This document shows positions 6,333-10,684 of a DNA stretch of 10,684 nucleotides, piece after piece. Position 1 is the first letter of the stretch. Every line of letters begins with the position of its first letter. This DNA comes from Actinomycetes bacterium (GTDB taxonomy: Bacteria > Actinomycetota > Acidimicrobiia > Acidimicrobiales > RAAP-2). Both the position numbers and the translations under genes were made by a program. The notes below the pieces were generated by a model, which was given only the letters and a program-made list of their open reading frames with translations, did not search any database and was not told where the DNA came from. The stretch spans positions 1 to 10,684 of the forward strand of contig JAJYMD010000450.1 in assembly GCA_021787255.1 (NCBI GenBank). The letters run 5' to 3'.

Positions 6333-7016
6333 GTGACGCGCCGGATCTTGTTCATCGAGGATGACGACCACATTCGCAAGGTCTTGTCCCTGTCGCTGGG
6401 ACAAGAAGGCTACGACGTCGTCGAGGCACCCAGCGGCGAAGAGGGGCTCCGCCTCCTGCAGGAGGGCGGCGCCGACATGGTGCTCGTCGATCTGCGTCTC
6501 CCGGACATGGACGGCTTCGAGGTCACCAGGACGATCCGGCGCTCGACCAACGTCCCCATCGCGATGGTGACCGCCAGCGGCGACACCCACGACGTCGTCG
6601 CCGGGCTCGAAGCAGGCGCGGACGATTACATCGTGAAGCCCGTCGTCGCCAAGGAGCTCTCCGCCCGGATCCGGGCGCTCCTCCGCAGGAGCGCGGCTTC
6701 AGCGCCGCCCAACACCGCCGTCGAGCGCTTCGGAGACGTCGAGCTTCAGAGAGAAGCCGGCGTCGTGTGCAAGGCCGGCAAGGAGGTGCCGCTCACGCTC
6801 ACCCAATTCCGCGTGTTGTGCGAGCTTGCCGACACGCCGGGTTGGGTCGTCTCCCGAGCTCAGCTCCTGGAGCGGGTGTGGGGGTACGACTTCTTCGGCG
6901 ACGACCGGCTCGTCGACTACCACATCAGCGGACTGCGAACGAAGATCGAGCGCGACCCGTCGAATCCCGAGCTCATTGTCACCGTCCGCGGGCTCGGCTA
7001 CAAGCTCGTGCCATGA
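6333..7016 (+). CDS. OmpR/PhoB-family response regulator, MtrA-like
   Basis: Cytoplasmic DNA-binding response regulator, 227 residues. The receiver domain (about 4-115) has the acidic pocket EDDD (9-12), the phosphoacceptor Asp53 in 'VLVDLRLPDMDG', Thr80 in 'MVTASG', and Lys102 in 'GADDYIVKP'. The C-terminal winged helix (about 130-226) shows 'LTLTQFRVLCELADTPGWVV', then 'LLERVWGYDFFGDDRLVDYH', and 'VRGLGYKLVP' at the wing. The segment around 'GLEAGADDYIVKP' resembles actinobacterial MtrA, but family alone does not prove orthology. The GTG at 6333 is chosen because GGAGGA (6321-6326) sits 6 nt upstream and the receiver starts directly after it. A TTG at 6240 would add 31 unlikely residues. 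Its TGA overlaps the kinase ATG (ATGA), so the two are translationally coupled and likely cognate partners. Confidence 0.95.
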   Translation: MTRRILFIEDDDHIRKVLSLSLGQEGYDVVEAPSGEEGLRLLQEGGADMVLVDLRLPDMDGFEVTRTIRRSTNVPIAMVTASGDTHDVVAGLEAGADDYIVKPVVAKELSARIRALLRRSAASAPPNTAVERFGDVELQREAGVVCKAGKEVPLTLTQFRVLCELADTPGWVVSRAQLLERVWGYDFFGDDRLVDYHISGLRTKIERDPSNPELIVTVRGLGYKLVP

Positions 7017-8389
7017 CCGCCGGCGGCCGCCGGAGGCGGTTCGGCCTCCAAGCGCGGGTCATCGCCACCTTCTCCCTCGGTGCGGCACTGGTATCGGCAG
7101 TCCTCGCGGTCTCCACCTTCTATTTCGTCCGCCGAGAGCTCCTCTCCCAGCGCACGGCGAGCCTCCTCCACGAGACGTTCGTCAACGCGCACCTCGTGAA
7201 GGTCGAGCTCGGCGTCCCGCCGGCGAACATCGCTTCGGCCCTCTCCAGCGTCACGACGGCGAGCGGCGTCCGATCCCTCGTCTACCGAAATGGACACTGG
7301 TACTCGAGCTCCGCGGCCATGAGCGGCACCGCGGTCCCGGCCGAACTCGTCCGGTCGGTCGTGGACGGGAACGTCGCCGACCAACGCGTCCTGCTGGACG
7401 GGGTGCCCACGCTTGTCGTCGGCGTGCCCATGCCATCGATCGGCGTCGCGTACTTCGAGGAGCACTCCCTCACAGAGCTCGCATCGACGCTCGAGGTCCT
7501 CGGGACCGTGCTCACCACCCTGGCGCTGGCGACCACGGTTGGCGGCGCGCTCGCGGGGTGGTGGGCGAGCCGAAGGCTCGTCAAGCCGCTCAACGAGGTG
7601 GTCAGCGCCGCGAGCGAGATCGCTCACGGCACTCTCGAACGGCGACTGCCCGACGATCCGGACCTTCAACCGCTGGTGGCGTCGTTCAACGAGATGGTGA
7701 CGGCTCTCCAGGGGCGCATCGAACGCGACGCCCGCTTCGCCTCGGACGTCGCGCACGAGCTCCGCTCGCCGCTCACCACGATCGGAGCCTCGGTCGAGCT
7801 GCTCGACTCGTACAAGCCGCAGCTGCCCGCGAGCGGCGCCAAGGCCGTCGAGATGCTGCACGTGGAAGTCGACCGCTTCTCGACGATGGTCGAGGAGCTG
7901 CTCGAGATCGCGAGCATGGACGCGGGGGCAGACGTGCTCCATTTCACCGACGTGCCCCTCGCCGAGCTCGTGCAGCGGACGGTGGCCGGCTACGACCCTG
8001 CGATCCCGGTCAGCATCCCGGCAGCGGCACGCGACACGCTCGTGCGAGGTGACAAGCGCCGCCTGCAGCAGGTGCTCTTGAACCTGCTCACGAACGCCCA
8101 AACGCACGCCGGTGGAGCCGTCGGCGTCGACGTCGCCACCGACGGCAGCTGGGCCAGCATCTCGGTCGACGACGCGGGCCCGGGCATCCCGCCGCACGAG
8201 CGTCCGCATGTGTTCGAGCGGTTCTACCGCGGGGCCGCGTCGGGCCGGAGGGGCGACACCGCCGGCTCCGGCCTCGGCCTCGCGCTCGTCGCCGAGCACG
8301 TTCGAGCGCACGAGGGCACCGTGCGGATCGGCGACAGCCCCGCCGGCGGCGCCCGTATCAGCGTGCTCATCCCCATGGAGCGGGTGTGA
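7013..8389 (+). CDS. HAMP-domain sensor histidine kinase, MtrB-like
   Basis: Membrane-bound sensor kinase, 458 residues, presumably phosphorylating the regulator encoded just before it. A basic N-terminus (MTAGGRRRR) leads to TM1 (about 16-38), an extracytoplasmic sensor region of ~120 residues (39-161), TM2 (about 162-184) and HAMP (about 185-238). The dimerisation/H-box is 'FASDVAHELRSPLTT' with His248. The ATPase domain has the N-box 'LLNLLTNAQTHA' (Asn357, Asn361), the G1 box 'DDAGPGIP' (387-393), the F-box 'ERFYRG' and the G2 box 'GSGLGLAL' (418-425). All catalytic motifs are intact. The extracytoplasmic domain has no motif I recognise. The ATG at 7013 overlaps the regulator stop by 4 bp, and the TGA at 8387-8389 overlaps the GTG of the next gene. 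This three-gene arrangement parallels mtrA-mtrB-lpqB. Confidence 0.95.
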   Translation: MTAGGRRRRFGLQARVIATFSLGAALVSAVLAVSTFYFVRRELLSQRTASLLHETFVNAHLVKVELGVPPANIASALSSVTTASGVRSLVYRNGHWYSSSAAMSGTAVPAELVRSVVDGNVADQRVLLDGVPTLVVGVPMPSIGVAYFEEHSLTELASTLEVLGTVLTTLALATTVGGALAGWWASRRLVKPLNEVVSAASEIAHGTLERRLPDDPDLQPLVASFNEMVTALQGRIERDARFASDVAHELRSPLTTIGASVELLDSYKPQLPASGAKAVEMLHVEVDRFSTMVEELLEIASMDAGADVLHFTDVPLAELVQRTVAGYDPAIPVSIPAAARDTLVRGDKRRLQQVLLNLLTNAQTHAGGAVGVDVATDGSWASISVDDAGPGIPPHERPHVFERFYRGAASGRRGDTAGSGLGLALVAEHVRAHEGTVRIGDSPAGGARISVLIPMERV

Positions 8390-8417
8390 GGCCGCGTGGA
8401 GCGGGTGTGAGGCCCCG
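8376..8417 (+). repeat. 21-bp tandem duplication across the kinase stop and lipoprotein start
   Basis: The unit 8376-8396 is repeated at 8397-8417 with one mismatch (G at 8394, C at 8415). Each copy contains GGAG, a 5-nt spacer and GTGTGAGG, so both carry a ribosome site followed by an in-frame GTG (8386 and 8407). As 21 is a multiple of three, both starts read the same lipoprotein frame. Confidence 0.95.
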
Positions 8418-9039
8418 TGCATCCGGTCCAGCAGGCACGAGCCGATCCCGGCGTCGCCGCGTCGGCACGCGCACGCTGGTCGCGCCACTCTGCGGAGCAC
8501 TGCTCGCGCTCGTGGCCGCGGCGTGCGGCGTGGACGTCCAGGCCTCGCCCACCGTGGTCAACCCCAAGCAGGTGCCCTTCGGACTGCTCCATCGCTCCAC
8601 GCCGACGACCGCACCTGCGCGTTCCGGTCAGTACGTCACCATCTACCTCGTCGGCTCCGAGCACCTGGTCGCGGTCAGCCGCGACGTCCCCACGCCGGTC
8701 ACCGCGGCGGGGATCCTGCACGCGCTCGGGACAGGGCCGACGCCCGAGGAAGCCTCCGAAGGGCTGCGGAGCCCGATCTCGACGGCAGTTCCGCTCACCC
8801 TCTGGCAGCTCGCCACGACGACCATCACCGTGAACGTGGCGGGAAGCTTCACGACGCTCGCCGGCCAGGACCAAGCGGAGGCCGCAGCGCAGCTCGTCTA
8901 CACGCTGACCTCGCTCCCGGGCATCACCTCTGTCGGGATCCGCATCGATGGCAAGAGCGCGACGGTGCCGACTGCGAAGGGTACCTTGAGCGCGGGTCCG
9001 CTCGATCGCGGAGACTACGAGACACTTGCACCGATCTGA
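8386..9039 (+). CDS. GerMN-domain lipoprotein, LpqB-like but short
   Basis: Predicted secreted lipoprotein of 217 residues. An Arg-rich N-region (to about residue 30) is followed by the hydrophobic stretch 'LCGALLALVAAAC' ending in a candidate lipidated Cys47. Position -3 is Ala, so the lipobox is slightly off consensus. After a Ser/Thr/Pro-rich linker comes a GerMN domain (about 80-210): 'YVTIYLVGSEHLVAVSRDVP', 'GPTPEEASEGLRSPIS', 'ITVNVAGSF', 'AAAQLVYTLTSLPGITSVGI'. Actinobacterial LpqB, the accessory lipoprotein of the MtrAB system, has GerMN plus a C-terminal beta-propeller. Here the protein stops after GerMN. Its GTG overlaps the kinase stop (GTGA). A second start at 8407, created by the 21-bp duplication, would remove only seven N-terminal residues. 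It likely works at the outer face of the membrane with the kinase; this is inferred from context. Confidence 0.88.
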   Translation: MRPRGAGVRPRASGPAGTSRSRRRRVGTRTLVAPLCGALLALVAAACGVDVQASPTVVNPKQVPFGLLHRSTPTTAPARSGQYVTIYLVGSEHLVAVSRDVPTPVTAAGILHALGTGPTPEEASEGLRSPISTAVPLTLWQLATTTITVNVAGSFTTLAGQDQAEAAAQLVYTLTSLPGITSVGIRIDGKSATVPTAKGTLSAGPLDRGDYETLAPI

Positions 9040-9058
9040 CCGGGAGCCGGCGGGCGGA

Positions 9059-9094
9059 CACGCCTTCTACCTCGGACGCGCCTTCTGCCTCGGA
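9059..9094. repeat. 18-bp tandem duplication between convergent genes
   Basis: CACGCCTTCTACCTCGGA (9059-9076) is followed directly by CGCGCCTTCTGCCTCGGA (9077-9094), 15 of 18 bases identical. It lies in the 63-bp gap between the lipoprotein stop (9039) and the glycosyltransferase stop (9103). It has no evident coding or terminator function. Confidence 0.8.
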
Positions 9095-9102
9095 CGAGCC
9101 GC

Positions 9103-10191
9103 TCAGGGGAGCATGTGCCCTGAAAGGGTGAGCAGGCTCATCGCGGCGAAGGCGGCGAGCTCGAGACCGACGAAGGTCCGGAACCCTCCCGGCGACGACC
9201 TTCTCGCCCAGACGAGCACGGCGGGGAAGGCCACCAGCAGCATGCGCGCGTTGGGCAGCGTCTTCACCGACCAGAGCGTGACCGCGCCGACGCCGATGAG
9301 CCACGCGAGGGCGCCTGGAGACAGCTCCCGGCGCAGCGGCCAGAGCCGGACGACCGACCAGATGAGGAACGCAGAACCGAGCACGCTGTTCCAGAGGTTC
9401 CAGGTTCGAAGGTACCGGAAGACGTCCACGGGGTGGTCGACCAGGTGGCGCACGACAGGAAGGCGGACGAAGCCGAGCGGCTCGGTCTGGTTGTACCAGC
9501 CGTAGTGCTGGGCGTCCAAGGCGGCGAGCGGGCTGCCGGTCCACGACCACAGGAACCCGGCGAAGGCGAGGACGCCGAGAATCGACAGGACCGGCGCGAC
9601 GAGCGGGGCGACGCGCCGTTCTCGCAAGGCGGCGCGAACGGCCACGAGCGCCACGACGGCGGGCATGACCAGGGCGGCGGGCTCCACCACGGCCGCGAGG
9701 CCGGCGAGCACGCCGACCAGCACCCAGCGCCGGGAGCGGAGAGCGAGCAGGCAGCCCAGCACCAGCGGAAGCGTGAGCCCCTCCGAGTAGGCCATCGAGA
9801 AGACCAGCGAGCCTGGGAAGAGCACAAAGACGACCGCTGCACGCCGTCCCGTCGCCTCGCCCCACCAGGCCGTGGCAAGGCGCTGCGCGAGCACGGTGGC
9901 CACGAGCCCACCGACGAGGGCGATGGACACCGCGGCCACGAGCTCGGAACGAAGCACGAAGCCGAGGGCCCGGATGGCGAGCGGATAGAGCGGGAAGAAG
10001 CCGAGCGTGGACTGGGTGTGGAGCACGCGGTCGGGGTAGCCGTGGGTCGCGAGCTTCAAGTACCACCCACCGTCGTACGCGGCGAGCTGGGTGGCGATCG
10101 AGCGGCGCTCGACGACGGCGACGACCCCGGAGAGAAGCAGCACCCCAAGCCGCGTGGCCATGTAGACGCCGACTGGAACGTACGACGCCAC
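9103..10191 (-). CDS. Polytopic GT-C / PIG-V-like mannosyltransferase family protein
   Basis: Integral-membrane glycosyltransferase, 362 residues from the chosen start, mostly hydrophobic with roughly eight to ten spans. Family marks are an early span 'MATRLGVLLLSGVVAVV', the acidic loop 'AAYDGGWYLKLATHGYP', then 'STLGFFPLYPLAIRAL' and 'FPGSLVFSMAYSEGLTLPL', as in bacterial PIG-V-like (DUF2029-type GT-C) proteins. The loop Asp is in the usual catalytic position. Such enzymes use polyprenyl-phosphate sugars to glycosylate lipids or cell-wall polymers at the outer membrane face; donor and acceptor here are unknown. The start is uncertain. The GTG at 10191 has GAGG 6 nt upstream and directly precedes the first span. 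The ATG at 10320 adds 43 polar residues but has no ribosome site. A GTG at 10437 is also in frame. It is convergent with the lipoprotein gene, with no operon partner visible. Confidence 0.85.
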   Translation of the reverse strand: MASYVPVGVYMATRLGVLLLSGVVAVVERRSIATQLAAYDGGWYLKLATHGYPDRVLHTQSTLGFFPLYPLAIRALGFVLRSELVAAVSIALVGGLVATVLAQRLATAWWGEATGRRAAVVFVLFPGSLVFSMAYSEGLTLPLVLGCLLALRSRRWVLVGVLAGLAAVVEPAALVMPAVVALVAVRAALRERRVAPLVAPVLSILGVLAFAGFLWSWTGSPLAALDAQHYGWYNQTEPLGFVRLPVVRHLVDHPVDVFRYLRTWNLWNSVLGSAFLIWSVVRLWPLRRELSPGALAWLIGVGAVTLWSVKTLPNARMLLVAFPAVLVWARRSSPGGFRTFVGLELAAFAAMSLLTLSGHMLP

Positions 10192-10292
10192 CGACCCCCT
10201 CAGGCCACGCGACCCCCAGCCCGACCGCGGCGCTCCTCCGAGCTCGGCTCGCTCCGCGCCGAGCGCGGTGTCCGCTGGGGTGAGCACAGAGG

Positions 10293-10472
10293 TCACGGCC
10301 GCCAGCCCGAAGAGCTGCATCCCCCGTTGCGCGACGATCGGATCGGAGCAGGGGACGCCAGCGTCGCTGAACCCGACCAGATGGCCCTCGAACCGACGCC
10401 CCGGCCTCGCGCCGAGCGGTGAACGGCCGCGCGCCACCCCGCGTACCCGCTGCCGAGCACGAGCATGTGCAT
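10293..10472 (-). pseudogene. Possible N-terminal remnant of a Rossmann-fold (FAD/NAD) oxidoreductase
   Basis: A 59-codon frame starts at ATG 10472 with GGAGG (10478-10482) 5 nt upstream, the best ribosome site in this region. Its first residues, 'MHMLVLGSGYAGWRAA', match the beta-strand plus GxGxxG nucleotide-binding start of flavoprotein oxidoreductases such as type II NADH dehydrogenases. After about 16 residues the similarity stops and the frame becomes Arg/Ser/Gly-rich. In the other frame the text 'ARREAGASV' continues the pattern better, suggesting a frameshift. The frame then overlaps the glycosyltransferase N-terminal region. It could instead be a chance frame or a real small protein. 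The identification rests on one short motif. Confidence 0.3.
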
Positions 10473-10546
10473 CAAGGCCTCCAGACCACCGTGGGTGCTG
10501 CTTACGCCACTCGCTGCCACTGTGAGCCGCGTGGGCACGTAACGGC

Positions 10547-10563
10547 GGGGGACACGGTCCCCC
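10547..10563. terminator. Perfect 7-bp hairpin, possible terminator
   Basis: GGGGGAC (10547-10553) and GTCCCCC (10557-10563) are exact inverted repeats around a 3-nt ACG loop. Neither strand has a T-run after it. It could end transcription entering from the right on the - strand, insulating the glycosyltransferase gene, but the upstream gene is not visible. Confidence 0.3.
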
Positions 10564-10603
10564 CCGTCTGGCGGAGCGACTCCTGCGCCTGTTCTATCGT
10601 GCC

Positions 10604-10630
10604 ACCACGACGGAGTGGTCCCGGTACCAC
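10604..10630. promoter_or_regulatory. Alternating 5-bp inverted repeats at 11-bp steps
   Basis: ACCAC (10604-10608), GTGGT (10615-10619) and ACCAC (10626-10630) are each separated by 6 bp. The middle arm can pair with either neighbour; with the right one the match extends to 6 bp (AGTGGT/ACCACT). The 11-bp step is about one DNA turn. This could be an operator or two mutually exclusive hairpins. No gene is seen directly behind it. Confidence 0.25.
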
Positions 10631-10684
10631 TGGCCGGGGATGCTCCTCGGGCTCACACGACGAGCGCCGCCGCCGAGAACGGGT

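Larger units (their letters stand above)
10192..10684. other. Region upstream of the glycosyltransferase gene, no complete gene recognised
   Basis: About 490 bp. It holds a possible N-terminal extension of the glycosyltransferase (to 10320 or 10437, - strand), a 59-codon - strand frame with a strong ribosome site (10293-10472), a 7-bp hairpin (10547-10563) and alternating inverted repeats (10604-10630). A + strand frame is open from 10526 to the window end; its only standard start is ATG 10640, so at most 15 codons of a gene entering from the right are visible. A - strand frame is open from the right edge to a TAA at 10502-10504. Neither edge frame shows a recognisable domain. Confidence 0.5.

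Noticed and set aside
6998..8500. 500-codon - strand frame opposite the histidine kinase
   Set aside because: It is Arg/Asp/Glu/His-rich, lacks any domain, and lies opposite a kinase with all motifs intact.
9103..9123. Terminator hairpin TCAGGG/CCCTGA at the end of the glycosyltransferase gene
   Set aside because: There are only six base pairs with a 9-nt loop, the stem contains the stop codon itself, and there is no T-run on either strand.

Overview
The window is a piece of a high-GC bacterial chromosome. It shows strong G/C preference at third codon positions, frequent GTG starts, short or overlapping gene junctions and purine-rich ribosome binding sites. Its second gene block (OmpR-type regulator, HAMP histidine kinase, GerMN-domain lipoprotein) resembles the actinobacterial mtrA-mtrB-lpqB cluster. 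This suggests a member of the Actinobacteria (Actinomycetota), possibly a deep-branching class. That assignment is inference from gene content and base composition only.

Left block (1-4723, + strand): a nearly complete high-affinity amino-acid (HAAT/Liv) ABC importer operon. It holds the C-terminal ~300 residues of the solute-binding protein (5' end outside the window), two membrane permeases (LivH- and LivM-like) and two ATPases (LivG- and LivF-like). The four downstream genes are packed with gaps of 33 bp or less or with overlap. A strong stem-loop sits between the binding-protein gene and the first permease gene, the usual place for a processing or stabilising structure that lets binding protein be made in excess.

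Middle (4805-6332): a LacI-family repressor gene on the - strand, convergent with the importer operon. It is followed by a 487-bp divergent intergenic region containing palindromes, five tandem copies of a 29-bp repeat, an A/T-rich patch and a perfect 10-bp direct repeat in front of the response-regulator gene.

Right-centre block (6333-9039, + strand): a tightly coupled three-gene operon of OmpR/PhoB response regulator, transmembrane histidine kinase and small GerMN lipoprotein, joined by 4-bp ATGA and GTGA overlaps. It looks like an MtrA-MtrB-LpqB module in which the lipoprotein has only a GerMN domain and no beta-propeller. The kinase-lipoprotein junction carries a 21-bp tandem duplication that doubles the ribosome binding site and GTG start.

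Right end (9103-10684): a polytopic GT-C/PIG-V-like glycosyltransferase gene on the - strand, convergent with the lipoprotein gene. Beyond it lies ~490 bp holding a possible remnant of a Rossmann-fold (flavin/NAD) oxidoreductase N-terminus, a perfect hairpin, a set of alternating inverted repeats and an open frame running off the window. No RNA gene, insertion sequence or CRISPR array was found. No clearly new system is demonstrated. The most unusual items are the GerMN-only LpqB-like protein with a duplicated start region, the 29-bp array, and the candidate regulator-binding repeats.
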